Notes: generated by a model not told the origin, from the letters alone. 64,000 bases of DNA from Beroe forskalii (GCA_011033025.1 WFMF01000527.1:1-64000); one strand, 5' to 3'. Shown: positions 1 to 12,106, numbered from the stretch's first letter. Numbers and translations: made by a program.

Positions 1-784
1 ATCATGCATGAACAAAAGCCAGTTTTGTGGAAATTCCAGACACCATTCTCAGAAATGGCAACACCCCTGTTGCACTTTATGATTATGATTGCTAAATCCT
101 CACTCATCAGCATGTTCATTTGAATTTTTGAAACTGTTTTCCAGTACTTGTCTTCCATTCAAAACAACTTCTTCTTCTTCTTCGTAGAACAAAGACAGTC
201 ATTTCTGATTATAACCAGAAGTCCATCAATCCATCATCTGGCAGAGTCATCACAAGAACTCTTATCTGTTTACTCTTCGTGTTCAAACTTTTTTTACTAT
301 TAACCCCCACCCCCCTTTTTGTTACTGCAATAAAAAGTATATTAATTAACAGTGGTTGTGAAAACAGCTTTTTTAACAATAAGAATTGTGTCTGAATTGA
401 GGATGAGCCACTATGAATAGCTAAGAAAGTCCACAGAAACCTCATGAAAAGTAAGAAAAGCCTGAGATAAAATGCTTGCTAGAGATCAAACATGTTTCCA
501 TCATCCTACTAAAGTCACTTTCACATTTGCAGTAAGTCAATTCATTAAATGTTAAATGTACTTACCTACACAGATATTTTCTAAGGTTATTCCACTATTT
601 CAAAGGATAATTATATTTTAAAGGATTCATTCTTTAATTGATGATATATAGGAGTGTATTAGATGAAGGAATTAATCAATTCACTATTTCAAAGAAGATT
701 CAAAATGGGAATTGAAAGATGGTATGTTTGATTGAAATTAAATTATTGTCAATAAAGTACAGATTGAACCTTGTTCCAATTCAG
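1..784. other. AT-rich leading stretch, no supported exon
   Basis: No convincing exon was found here. The short open frames lack splice-site or composition support. The coiled-coil gene that begins at 785 enters in the middle of its coding sequence, so this stretch is probably one of its introns, and its 5' exons lie left of the window. Confidence 0.5.
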
Positions 785-3700
785 GATAAAAATCTCAAAG
801 ATAACCCTGCAAATTATGCAAAATGCCCTTCCTTTTGGACTCCTGGATCCCCATACAGAGACAAAAACTCTTATAACATGCAGAAATGGCTTGCTATGAA
901 AATGAAGGAACAGAGAGATAAACTTAAAATTGGTTGGTGCTTAAAGGAATAATCCACTGTCTACACTTTTATAATCATGGCATCAATGTCAACAAGTTTG
1001 ATCCATTATTTAATGAGTTTTGTCACTGAATGCCTCAATATATGATTAAATAAACTTTTGTTTTTGTTTACCCTGTATTCAGAAAGAGCTGTTTCAAGAG
1101 CAGAAAGGAAACTACAACTTGAATATGATAAGCAAATGGAAGAAAAGAAGAAAGCAGCTGAAGATCGATTTAAGGTTTATAATATAAGTTTTTAGTTCTG
1201 TGATGTCCAATTTTCTGGTTTATGTGTTACAAAATCATAGAGGAGCCTAACAGGGTATCAAAATGTGATTGTGTTTAAATAAACATAAGAATCTTACAGG
1301 CTTGGTTAAAGGCAAAAGGTTTTGCAGATCAGTCTCCAGTAATGCTTCACCGCCATCATCACAGTTGCCTTGACAATCAATCCAATGCTTCTCCCACTAC
1401 AGGTAGATAACCAGAAATACACATTATCATAGTCACACTACAGCTTTCCATTAACTTCCTGTCTATCCAGCAATCTTGATAATCTTTCATTAAAATATGA
1501 TTTCTACAAATAAAAGCCTAGTTGCTTGCAAACTTTTTCCTTTCTTAATGCTAATTTGATATTTTACTCATTATTCTACTCCAGGTCAGCAGCCTAATTC
1601 TGCCACTCCCTCTTTCCCTTCAAATTCAAGGAGACCTCGCACTGCTAAGGTTTGTATAGCTTTGTATTGATGAATATTATATTCTGTAAGAAGTAAAAGA
1701 CCATTACTATTGAGAGGGAAAGAGCTGTTGGAATACTCAATGTAATATTTCACCTGAATTGAAGCAATTACTGTTTAATCATTGGTTGAACCTTTCCACT
1801 TTTCCTACCTTCTTATCAATATACTGTGAAGAAATTCAATACCATTGGATAAAAAATTTCCCATGTTTGCACTTGCTACTAAAATGCTAGTTTAGAATAT
1901 TTAATGTAGGTATATATAGTGGACTATTTCAGCTAACTTATTCTGTGGTACCTTGGCTGCAGCTCTTACAATTATTCAACTGATGTTTTGTTTTATTCAT
2001 GGAGTCCTATTACTCTGTTTGTGTTTTGTGATTTAGGTATCTGATACTCTGATAAATGGTCCTCCTGGGGAGGTTGTTCCCATCCACAGTAGCTACAACC
2101 GGGACCTCGAGCAGGGGTCCAACTCTGATTGGATCTCTTGTAGATCCACCCCCGTTTAGTAGTAGATAAATGTGAGATTGTTATCTTGTCAATATTCCAA
2201 TCAATCTAAAGGAAATTGGTTATGTATAAATTATTGCTCAATAATTTTACATACCTTTTATAAACTCGAGTATAATCTAGCAACACTTGGCATTACACCA
2301 CAACACATCCCCTAGCATTGCAAACTTGTCATTGATCATGTTGTCAACATTAATTCTACTGATGATGATGATACCCCTTGCTACCACATCGCCTGTCAAC
2401 ACAATAGAAGACAACAGTGTGGTTGAAGAGGAAAGTGATGCAACTAAGGGTGGCAAATCTGATCACCAGCTTCTGTGGCTTATTTGCCAGCTCAACTGTG
2501 ACATGGTTAACACTCAATATCTATCGCCAAAGTACGACTGTAATGATTATTGTGGTGCAAGTCCATGATCTGAGATAGAGCTCTTGGTGTCGTCTGGGGA
2601 CAGGGATAATTTGGACTGGGATAATGTGAACTTATACTTAAGCAAAGGCTAAATATACGAACTGTGAACATTAGAAATGTAGCTTTATGGGACTGATTTA
2701 CTTTTTATATTCCTTCCATCTATAATTTGGTTTTTAGTTGAATTATTCCACTGTGCAGCTATTTCGCAGTTTTTTGAATATTTATGTTTGAATCATGTAT
2801 CATTATTGTGTCCCAATAAAGCAATCAGTTGAATTCAATTGTGCACTACACTTAAAATGAAGCTCGCCGCACCATTATCTAAGTGCTGGTTGGTATAATA
2901 TGGCAGCATGCAACTGTATAATACAATGAATATGCAGGTGAAGCCAAGTGACAGTGTGGAGGTTGTCAATGAGAAATGCCGGCCAAAGTCTGCCTCTACT
3001 GCAATGAACAGGTACTGTTATTAATAGTAAGACGTTAGACAAAGGGAGGGACACTTTTGGGGCGAAACATTAATGGTTATGCTGTTAAAAGGTCACAAAG
3101 TCAGACTATAGAACTAATCAATATCATGCTAGAATAAATTTCAAAACAACCAAATATTATAATTCTAAAATCAAATTTTGATGATCATCTTAACTGCTTA
3201 ACCGATCATGCATAAGTCATTACACTATATAGCAAGATTAAACAAATAGATTTCCTGTCCTTAAAATATTAATGCATATTTTTGGTTTTCTTTTTCATAA
3301 TTTTAATGTATCAGTCTGTTTGAAAAACTCATAAATTGTTTGGAAGTAAGCTTCAGATCGTCATTTGAAATTTCTTCAAGTTCCAGCAAGTTCTGGAAGA
3401 ATGTGGATGCTGCAACCTTGAATGGATCATGTGCATTGATATGCGTATGTTCATTCCTATTATATCCACGATTATTGTTATATCCCTGATTGATCCCATA
3501 CATCTGCTGTAAAGTTCTGAAATTAGTTACCATGTCCATGAAATATAGATTGGTTAGAACATATCTGATTTTAGCATCCATTTTCTCTACACAAGCAAGG
3601 TATTTCGTGGTTTGCTCTACCAATACTACTCCATATTCATTTTTAATGTTAAACCTTTTACGATAGATACAATTGACAATCACACGCTCACATTTGTTGG

Positions 3701-6700
3701 CAAGACGTATAATGAAATCCAGTTGGTCCATTGAAAGAATCTTCATATCTGATAGCATCCGTTCCGCTTCTTCAATGTCTTGATTTGTGACTTGACTTGT
3801 CTTCTTTGCAGCCAGAATATCTAAGTACTTTCCCTCCTTATCATAGGTCTTAGCAGTTATGGCTACTTCAAGTAAAAACTTGTCTTGGTTGGTGTTGAGA
3901 AGCCCAGTGTAGTACGCCAAACAAACTCCTTTCATCCAGTCTACTTGAAATGTGAAAGACAGCTTGCTAATTTCACTGAAGGTATCCTCAGTCATTTCCT
4001 TAAATTCACCGGTATAAAGAGCTTTGAAGAACATCCTTACCACGTCTATATTGTATTCTTCCATCTCAATAGTTTTAAGTCCTTTCTTTTCTACCAAGTC
4101 TTCCAAGTAAGGACTGTTAGCGGCCAGTACCAGTGAGTTGACCCGGATTTTAGAGCCATCTTTTAGGAGTAGCTCAACATTGCAATGTTCTTTAGCGTCG
4201 AAGTATTTCTCTGGTAGTTTTAGTGGGGGTGTGATAGGATCAGCCATGTTGATCTTCAAGATTCTGAGATACATGAATTAATATTCAGAAAAATTAGGGG
4301 TAAGGAACAACTTCAATAGATTAGATATGAAATAGGTACTCAGAGAGAAACTCTGGCCAAGAAACAAGTTTTGATGAGAAATACTCAGACAAGCCTTTGA
4401 ACACAAGTCGCAAAGTGTTGATCAGAACATTGATTGAATGGTGGATGAGATTATGACTTCTCTTCTTATAGCTGCGAATTTATGATCAGCTGTCGCTGAG
4501 TTTTATGCCACACGTTAAAATTTTTAATTGACGCCTTGTCGTCTCAGTTTGCTTTAATAGGTTGGAATATAAAACGAATCATATTTTGTTTTGATTCAGC
4601 TACACCTTCGAAAAGTTAATATTTTCCAAAATCCGTATGTTTAAATCGCTTTTCAGTAACCTGTGATGTGTGGCTCCAAATTTCATTCATAATTTGACTG
4701 TCAATGAAAATGATTTTGACTGTCAATTAATTTTTTCAGTTTAAATTTCACTGGTCATGCCACTAATAAGTATTTCAACATGTCGTAAACTAGTTCAAAA
4801 CCTGTCGTTCACCTGTTCACTGAAATCGGAACCTGCTAAAACTGGACGAGATACCGCTTGCGAGGGCGTTTTCAGTTAATTTGTTAGAGAAATTACCCAT
4901 ATTCCCCTTCTCTCCATCAATATAAATTTATCAAACGTTGCAGGAGGTAGGAAACGACCGGTTAACCGAACCGAAACCGAAATACCGGCTAACCGGGCGT
5001 TTTCAGCCACCGTAACCGGATTTGTTGAAAAATGGTGACCAGTAATTGTTATTTAAACAGTAGGAGGGCAGTTAATAATGTTAGCAGATAATCAAACCTC
5101 AATCGTTGCAGGAGGGCGCGGATAATGTCCACGATGGAGCCACCAGCCACCTAAGCCGTCCTCCAAGAGTCTGGGACAGAACGACTACATGAAGATGCGC
5201 CACTTCGCTGGCAAGAGATACAGGAAACTGAAGGAGGAACAGCCTGAGTAAGTTCTAAGTACACTTAGGGGTACACTTAGGACACGTTACACTCAAGTAA
5301 AAAACCCCGGTTAAGTAAAAAACTAATTGCAAATTGACTGTAAAATTTTGACTAAAGTCCGTTTTTATGATTGTCTGTTTTAATTGTGCTTGCCTCACAC
5401 CAGGTTCCAGTGTGAGGATCAGCTGCTGAGGAAGTTACAGAACTTGGATTGGGAGGAGAAGTGCATAAAGAACAAGATGGTCTTTTCTGAGGTGCGTAGC
5501 TTAGGTGTTCTTGAGGTGCGTAGCCTAGTTCTTTTCGGCGAAGCCTATTTCTGCGGGTTGTAGCCTGTTTCTAAGGTTTGTAAGCTGTTTTTGAGGTTTG
5601 TAAGCTGTTTTTGAGGTTTGTAGCCTATTTCTGAAGTTTTGTAGCTTATTTCTGCGCGTTTTTGTGGCTATACCTGAGATTTTAGGCCCATACCTAGGTA
5701 TTTCGGGAAATCCATCCTATCCTTGAAGATGTAAATTTCTAGAAATCCTTCCTACCATGAAGTTATTTGCTTTCGAAATATTCTATCGATATACTTGGTT
5801 TCAATCTGAAGTGCTGAGCGACTCATGGTATCTATCAAGTACCAACCCATAATATAAAAGTGAAGTATAAATGTGTAAATTGCGTTTGATAGTATGGAAT
5901 AAACTCTGAATTGGAGCATTATTAAACAATTGGAGCATTATTAACTCAAATTATTACGCTGAATCTTTGGAATATCACCCGAACTATTCCCCCACAGAAA
6001 GAGAACTTGGAGAAGTTGAGGAAGAAGGCTTTGAAAAGGAGAAAGAAGAAGATGAAGTTCAAGGGTGACGTCATCACTGTCGAGGTGGAAGAGCTAGATA
6101 TCTTGTGAATCTTGGGTTTATCCCGATCTTAACCGCCTGGTGATGACGTGATGAATATAATTGAGCAAATTATCTACTTTGATGGTACTGGATGAGTTCT
6201 CATTTACGAAAGGCTGAATGATATATGCTGAGGATATATGCTAGAATGTTCCAAAGTTATGGAGAATTTAATTATCAATAAAACCTTTCCTAGAGTTGTA
6301 GCTGGATAACAATTCAAGGAAATTACATATCCTTGTGTTTCAGTTGGATAACAATGACGACGTGGAGATAACGTTTGAGGAGGTGGATGACCAATGCTCG
6401 GATATCGGCTGCATTGAGAAGGAGGGAGTGGACTTCCACATAGAGAGCAGAGAGACTATAGACCTTAGTGACAAGGTACGTTTTATGTAGGAATCCAAAC
6501 ACAATGAAATGTCTATATCGACCTTATGAAAAGCACTCTACCTTAATTGTTCTGTTTCAAATCGGACCGTCCAACGTTATCAATATTGGCTAGAAACACT
6601 CCCATCTGAGTGGTAAATACAGAACCTATCAGCTTCGATTCCTAGTTCAATAACATACCGTAGGTACAGCAAGGAATTTCATTGAGTTCACAGGGTTAGG

Positions 6701-9400
6701 CTCACATTTCGCACTTTAATTCAATGTCTCGTGTACTTTGATCATACAAAATACCGCACTTTAAAAATCTCATGAGACTCTCCAGTGTTTACAGAAAATT
6801 ATGTGTACATGAAAATTTGTATCCATGGATTACATAAATTACGTAATACATATGCAAACTTTTTGCAATTAATTTTGTAATTTTACAAATCGTTTTATAT
6901 TGGTCGCTCCACCTCTATAGCTTACTGGCTGCTGACTCAGCCGTGCGTCACGCTCGAACACTAGGCGTTTCTGCGTCATCAACTCACCATTCTAATCCCT
7001 GATAATGACGTCACTATTGCCCGCCTATTGGCAGTGAGCGACCTAACAGAAGTAGTGTGGTGGTGTGGTCTTCTAGAGCTGTTGCTTGCTACTTGCTGTG
7101 AGCTGCTTGCTGGCGCATCTTTAGCTGCATCTTTAGAAAATACAGGAATATATATATACACTGCCGCATTGATTTTAGTGAAAAATGATACACTGATTTT
7201 AGTGAAAAATGATGCACTGATTTTAGTGAAAAAGATGATGCTGCTTTTATTTTATAAGTCTCGAAAATGTGAAAAAGTAAAACTGGTTTTGAAAGCAGTG
7301 CTTTCCGCACTATCTAGAAATATGGGCCTTTAGAACTGTAAGCTTGTAAGTGCTCACTGCGAACACCTTAGTCGTACCTCCTATTCAATCGCAGTTTAGG
7401 TTGCAGTTTAGATAATTACCAAGTTGGAAGTTAGATTGCAGCTGAGGTTACAGTTTATGTTTCTGTTTATTAAGTTGCAGTTTGAGTTACAGTTTAGATT
7501 GCGGTTTAGGTTGCGGTTAAGTTTGCAGCTGAGGTTACTGTTGCAAAGTAGCTATACGTGATCTAAGATCTCAAGCGTGACGTTCTTGTTTGTATCTTAT
7601 TAATAGTATTCACAAGCTTGAACGTTAAAATAGCTGATCAATCGATCGCTTGAATCGGAATTCAGAGCGGCGATTTAATCACCGATCCGAAAAAAAATGT
7701 TTGTTTTCAAATTAATAAACAAAAAATCGTTGGGAAGTCACTTTTTGAGAAAAATTCGTGCTGATATTTTGGAAGATTCTTTAAAAATGTAGTTCGATAG
7801 AAGTTCTGAGTACTTTAGTAGCATCGTAAAGCAAGAATTTTCTCAGGAGTTAAAATCACGATTAAACTGTAGGAGTTTTCTAGAGTTACGCGTCATTTTA
7901 ATAACTCAGAAATGCTTCTTTAAGTAAGCAAGTATCATCAGTATCTATCTACTAACAACTTGAATTATCGAAATCAAACTGGTTTTAAACACGGTCTGAA
8001 TTCTAAGAAAGCGAGCACTGAGCCGACAATTCTGATCTTTATCGGTTTATATCATGATAGATAATACGGTATTGATCAATTTTGAATCATTGCTTTTAAA
8101 TACGTATCATAATATTGATTAAACTTATCAATAACAAAGCATATCATTTGCAACTCGTAGGACGATACCATGAATGGCCAATTAAAAATGTTTGATTAAA
8201 CGATCGTGGATTTCAAGCTATATGACCGTTAGGATATTACAGCCTTAGCGACTAGCTATTAAATATGATTCTAATAAAAGCTATTTATTAAAATAAACTT
8301 GTTCCTTGTTTCAGCCGGAAGAGATAGAGCGACCAATGACAGCCGAGCCTCCATCCCGACCAAAGACCTCCAAACCTCGCAAAGCATCCCCCAAACCAGA
8401 GGCTCCTACTCCGACCCCTGCAAAGAAAGACGCTAAAAAGGCTGCTGAGAAACCAAGTGAGCCGAAGGAAGCTGTAAAAGAGGCTGCAGTTAAGAAGGCA
8501 AGTGCTGAGAAGGGGAGTGAGGCAAAGAAGAGTCCACCTAAGGAGGCTCCAAAGCCAGTGGAGAAGGCTAAAACAGTCGAGAAGAAGGAAGTACAGCCTG
8601 CTGAAAAGAAGGCTGTTGTCAAGAAGGAAAGCAAGGACAGTGTGCCAAAGAAGGAAACTAAACCGGAAGCTAAGAAGCCAGAAAAACCAAAGGAAGTTGT
8701 CAGTAAGACGGCCAGTGCTAAACCTGAGGAAAAGAAGACTGATAGCATTCCTAAGATAGTTGTAAATGATCCTGAGACTGTGGATAAGAAACCCATTGAG
8801 AAGAAAGATCCTCCGAAAGCTGAAGCTAAAGCACAGACTTCAGTCGATAAGCCTGTCACACCAGCCAAGCCAGCAAGCCCTAAACCTGATGCTAAGCCAG
8901 CAAGCCCTAAACCTGATGCTAAGCCCGCAACCCCTAAACCTGATGCTAAGCCAGCAAGCCCTAAACCTGATGCTAAGCCAGCAACCCCTAAACCTGATGC
9001 TAAGCCAGTAAGCGTTAAGCCTGATGCTAAGCCAGCAACCCCTAAACCCGAAACCAAGCCTGTAACCCCAAAACCCGATGCCAAACCTGCTAGCCCTAAA
9101 CCCGAAACCAAAGCAGCCACGGCACCAAAGCCCGAGACTAAACCAGTAAGCCCAAAACCTGAACCTAAAGCTGAAGCTAAACCTGTCAAAAGCACTGAAA
9201 GTGCTAAAACCGAAGCATCGCCCAAAAAGTCAGAAAGCAGTGATAAGACTGCTAAAAAGCCTGCCCCAGATGTTAAAGCTGTTAGTACACCGCCCAAAAC
9301 AGACAAACCGAACACTGATAAAATGACAAATGGACAGGTAAAATCTGGGACTAAACCGAGCGATAAAAAGGTCATAGAAAAAGATGACTTTTTCGATTAA
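785..9400 (+). CDS. Coiled-coil protein with Lys/Pro/Ala-rich tail (3' part of a multi-exon gene)
   Basis: The exons chain by phase: 785-932, 1083-1174, 1300-1402, 1585-1649, 2938-3011, 5140-5247, 5404-5491, 5998-6084, 6344-6475 and 8315-9400, about 660 residues with the 5' end missing. The first exons give charged helical sequence (NMQKWLAMKMKEQRDKLK, then QMEEKKKAAEDRFKAWL), which looks like a coiled coil of the CCDC34/CCDC181 style; that family placement is a guess. The middle exons are rich in Lys/Arg (KALKRRKKKMKFK). An acidic exon (DNNDDVEITFEEVDD) follows. The last exon, 362 codons, is low-complexity with Lys, Pro, Ala and Glu, and contains a decapeptide repeat like KPDAKPASPKP. Weak points: the acceptor at 5140 lacks a pyrimidine tract, and the donor at 6085 (gtggaa) is poor. 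The chain could be two adjacent genes split between 2159 and 2938. AATAAA at 10212 and 10223 would end a ~0.8 kb 3' UTR. I do not know its function. Confidence 0.55.
2037..2159 (+). CDS. Alternative last exon of the coiled-coil gene
   Basis: A good acceptor (atttag) at 2036 is followed by 41 codons in phase 0, ending in TAG. This matches the phase at the end of exon 1585-1649. The peptide starts VSDTLINGPPGEVVPIHSSY. Exon 2938-3011 has the same entry phase. The two therefore look like mutually exclusive choices: a short isoform ending here, or the long isoform running to 9400. The alternative is that this is simply the true end of the upstream gene. Confidence 0.5.
   Translation, partial: VSDTLINGPPGEVVPIHSSYNRDLEQGSNSDWISCRSTPV
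2338..2568 (+). CDS. Small secreted four-cysteine peptide, CX3C-X13-CX3C
   Basis: This is a single-exon gene of 76 residues starting at the ATG at 2338; the frame is open further upstream but without ATG. The N-terminus (MLSTLILLMMMIPLATTS) is a clear signal peptide. An acidic spacer (residues ~19-40) and a short mature region follow, with cysteines only as ICQLNC and DCNDYC, thirteen residues apart. That spacing is the pattern of helical-hairpin (alpha-hairpinin-like) disulfide peptides. A family assignment from four cysteines is inference. The Lys-Gly-Gly-Lys before the mature region could be a processing site. AATAAA lies at 2815. The gene sits in an intron of the coiled-coil gene on the same strand, or between two genes if that chain is split. 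I infer a secreted peptide but cannot name its role (hormone, defence or other). Confidence 0.6.
   Translation: MLSTLILLMMMIPLATTSPVNTIEDNSVVEEESDATKGGKSDHQLLWLICQLNCDMVNTQYLSPKYDCNDYCGASP
3303..4274 (-). CDS. BTB/POZ domain protein (single exon)
   Basis: The frame encodes 323 residues and is uninterrupted. Translation may start at the first Met or at Met10 (MADPITPP); the second matches typical BTB N-termini better. The BTB/POZ fold spans about residues 25-125: HCNVELLLKDG, the VNSLVLAANSPYLEDLV segment (the usual 'H..VLAA.S.YF' site with Asn for His), and VVRMFFKALYTGEF before the last helices. A helical region follows that may correspond to a BACK domain. The C-terminal third holds an Asn/Gly/Tyr-rich stretch and ends without Kelch repeats. 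BTB proteins dimerise and often act as Cullin-3 substrate adaptors, but no partner can be read here. The gene lies antisense inside the intron between exons 3011 and 5140 of the coiled-coil gene. Its lack of introns suggests retroposition or an expanded intronless family. Confidence 0.85.
   Translation of the reverse strand: MYLRILKINMADPITPPLKLPEKYFDAKEHCNVELLLKDGSKIRVNSLVLAANSPYLEDLVEKKGLKTIEMEEYNIDVVRMFFKALYTGEFKEMTEDTFSEISKLSFTFQVDWMKGVCLAYYTGLLNTNQDKFLLEVAITAKTYDKEGKYLDILAAKKTSQVTNQDIEEAERMLSDMKILSMDQLDFIIRLANKCERVIVNCIYRKRFNIKNEYGVVLVEQTTKYLACVEKMDAKIRYVLTNLYFMDMVTNFRTLQQMYGINQGYNNNRGYNRNEHTHINAHDPFKVAASTFFQNLLELEEISNDDLKLTSKQFMSFSNRLIH
4275..5139. other. Intronic, upstream of the BTB gene
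   Basis: No exon is visible. The segment contains the presumed promoter side of the minus-strand BTB gene. It also holds two copies of a cgttgcaggagg acceptor-like sequence (near 4936 and 5104), the second close to the acceptor side of the next coiled-coil exon. Confidence 0.5.
5492..5650 (+). repeat. Donor-site-derived minisatellite
   Basis: Directly after the exon ending at 5491 (..TCTGAG|gtgcgtagc) the boundary is repeated: ttgaggtgcgtagcc, then several ~20-bp units of the form gtttttgaggtttgtaagct. Each carries a GAG|GT splice-donor-like core. This is one of several exon-boundary echoes in the window. Confidence 0.6.
7160..7250 (+). repeat. 21-bp tandem repeat, three units
   Basis: The unit ctgattttagtgaaaaatga is repeated three times with few changes. 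It creates a spurious open frame on both strands. It lies in the intron 6476-8314. Confidence 0.7.
7385..7545 (+). repeat. 12-bp degenerate tandem repeat (GTTGCAGTTTAG)
   Basis: About ten degenerate copies of gttgcagtttag are seen within the same intron. The rest of 6476-8314 holds one CRE-type dispersed element near 7006 and no exon. Confidence 0.65.
8890..9110 (+). repeat. 30-bp coding minisatellite (KPDAKPASPKP)
   Basis: The last exon of the coiled-coil gene carries seven or more tandem 30-bp units coding for P-K-P-[DE]-A/T-K-P-[AV]-[ST]. Unit identity is high at the 5' end and decays towards 9110, typical of a minisatellite expanding in frame. The reverse strand is also open (a Gly/Leu/Ala frame), an artefact of the repeat. 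Confidence 0.85.
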
Positions 9401-11650
9401 CGCCGCGAGCTCTCACATTATTTATATATTGAAATTTTGTACGGGATATTGTGTATAAATGTATATAAACAATCCGGGGATCCCATCAGAACTTCAGAAT
9501 TTAATCATTATTTATTATTAACTTATTTGTTAATTGTTTCCTGTATCGTTTATTTGTTTATATTTTATCTACAATCATGCTCGTGTTGTTAAGATAGACC
9601 TTAGATCCTTTTATAGTAGCATTTTTATTTAGTTATAGAGTAGTTTTAAATAGTTCAAGGTAGATTAATGAATCCTGTATTAGATTTTGTATTTAGATAC
9701 GTATATTGAATTATATTTTGACCGAAAATATAATTTGCGAGTTTAGATTTTAGAATATGATATTTTTCAAACGTTGAAATTTGAAAACGTTTATATTGAA
9801 GTGTACGGAAAATTGTAGTCTAGAGGCTCGAAATAATTATTCGTTATTTTGATTGTATGGTTCGAATTAATCCTTGATTACGAGTTTATAATTTTGATAG
9901 GTTTACACTGTACAAGGTTATCCTTGTTCTTCATTAAATAATTTTCTCAGATAATGAATTAATGATGGTGTCCATGATTTATGGCCAAGTTTATACCTAG
10001 TTCACCAGTTACCCCATTCTCCCTTAATAACGATTTGAGAACAGCGAAATAATTGAACCTTTATTGAGGCATTTTATTGGTAAATAGGGAATTGAAATGT
10101 GCTAAGAACTTGAAGTATTTGGATTTTTATTTATTAGTGTTCATGGCAATCTCATAATCAATCATTGTAAATATTTGTATAATCTTCTGATAGGGATTAG
10201 GGAGTTCAGAGAATAAATGAATAATAAACTTTTCTATGTATATATAAGGATTTGTACAGTTAACAATTGATTTATAGTAAACAACTTTCATTCTTGTCCT
10301 CAAACATAATTATGTGTTTAGTATCAATAGCTGCCACATAAAAAGAATAAGTTTTAATATGTTTTTGCTCTGGTAAGAACAGCAAGTGTCTACCATCCAT
10401 CCTGGCTCCAGAAACAAATTTTATTCAATGATCGATTGAATCTCTAACAATTGGTCATACACGGTAACATGTGACCACGCTTGCTTGCCGAACACTGCTT
10501 GTTTCTAATTGTGCAACCTTCATTCGAAAAATTGTGCTTGCTGATCCTACATAGAAATACAACTGATTCACAGTTTTGTTGGCTTTTAAAAGCAGATACG
10601 TATGCGTAACGCGCGAGGTTTTATATATCGAAAACTTCGCGCAAAAATCGAATTATTACGCGCACGGCGCCTCTCACGGAGTTAAGTTTGGATTACTGCT
10701 CATGTGCGCGGCGCAAATATTCAATCCGAGCTTGGTGAAGATTTTCACTTGCCGAACAAAAAATATTTCTCGCGTAGATCAATTAACTCCTAAGGTTCAT
10801 TACTCATTATGATTATTGGCTAAAATGACCTTCAAAATCATATTTTATCACATTGCAAAATGGCCATGGTTGTAATTGAAAATTATTTCCAATCTATGAT
10901 TTCCAAAAAAGTGATTGTTTTAAACTTTGTATCATATCCGGATCCATCCACCGGTCCTCTACTTCTCTTCACTTAGTGTGTTGCTTAATTTCTTGGTGCT
11001 TGGAGTAAAGACAAAGACCAAAGAGCAAGTTTCAGATTCATTCAGGCAGGTGGTCACTGCACTTGACGGTGCTATACCCTGGTACCAGGGGTGACTGCTG
11101 GGGCCTACCTCATAAAAAGCTCGCAATTTAAACACCCCCGAAAGCTGAGGTAGGTATTGGACTGAAGATGCCTGCACACCACTCATCTTGGTGTGACTCA
11201 TTAAGATCCTACTGCTCTCCACATTGCATTACCTTAAGGAATCATGTTGGTGTTCAAGTATGGAGTTGGAGAAAAGTCTTGCAGATTGATGTCTTTAAGA
11301 AAGATTTCTTTTTAATTCAAACATGTATCATATGCATTTATAGAATTGCTTCCCAATGCAGGGGATTTGAATGGCTATGTGTTGCAATGGAAGCTTCTGA
11401 TATACTAAACTAAACTAACCAACCTAGAACTACAGTGGAATACATTCGACCCCTATGGTCTGTTTCTTATGTTCCAACTTTCTTATGTTCCAACTTTCTT
11501 TAATTTTAACATTGCTTCCAGAATAATGACAAATCTCTTGATCATTAATGTTGAATTGACTACCTTTCACATGATTTTAACACTCAATGATCTTCCACCT
11601 CTTCTGAACTCTTTTTCTTTTCTTCTCCCTTCCCTCTCCACTGTGATGCT
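9401..11650. other. 3' UTR of the coiled-coil gene and intergenic DNA
   Basis: 9401 to about 10230 is AT-rich and ends with AATAAA at 10212 and 10223, so it is probably the 3' UTR. From 10300 to 11650 there is no supported gene. A minus-strand open frame at 10959-11222 (87 codons) has unusual composition for the region but no recognisable domain, and I do not call it. Confidence 0.5.
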
Positions 11651-11651
11651 C

Positions 11652-11731
11652 AGGATTCTGGAGTCCCGGGTGGCCCAGCCTTGCAATTGTAACTACATCA
11701 CAGATGACAGGGAAGCCTTGCATCTGTTGGG
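11652..11731 (+). CDS. Possible upstream exon joined to the PIPOX-like gene
   Basis: A very strong pyrimidine tract (cttttcttctcccttccctc) ends in ctcag|gattctgg. The frame ILESRVAQPCNCNYITDDRE is open to a donor at ttgg|gtaaca. Its exit phase (1) fits the next acceptor at 12098, giving GSG before MYDVCVVG. It may be a 5' extension or belong to another gene; conservation data would be needed to accept it. Confidence 0.3.
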
Positions 11732-12106
11732 TAACAGCTAATGATTCACAGTTTAGTCTCTTCTGCCTCAAATGCCAATCATTGAATAAGAAAATCGATA
11801 TAGAAGCACTTCGCTATGTTAGCAGTATACGCATAGTATATTTGATTTAATATTTGGCTGACACATAAGTTGGGTGCTTCATTCCCTTACAAATTCAATT
11901 GTCTAAGATTTTGTTGCTCAGTTTGACTGTTAAAATTAATATAATTTTGAATAATTGAAGTTCCTAGTGAGAAGAAAGATACTGATCTGCAATAGTCCTC
12001 TGTGCTACAAATAATTAATTGAATGTGCCTTTTAATGGTACAATGACATTACAATTATATTTACTAACAAATCTCTCTAAAAAACTTGGCCCTTGTAGGG
12101 AGTGGG

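Noticed and set aside
209-445. Minus-strand frame of 78 codons near the left edge
   Set aside because: AT-rich, with no recognisable domain and no splice or poly(A) signals.
7028-7333. Plus-strand frame with LILVKND repeats
   Set aside because: It is generated by the 21-bp tandem repeat in an intron. The reverse strand is open for the same reason.
8311-9375. Long minus-strand open frame, 354 codons, Leu/Gly/Ala-rich
   Set aside because: It is the antisense shadow of the Lys/Pro/Ala repeat exon. Its composition is explained by the repeat, and it has no start or domain logic.
10959-11222. Minus-strand frame of 87 codons
   Set aside because: The composition is protein-like, but there is no domain, splice context or conserved start. 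It may be part of a repeat.
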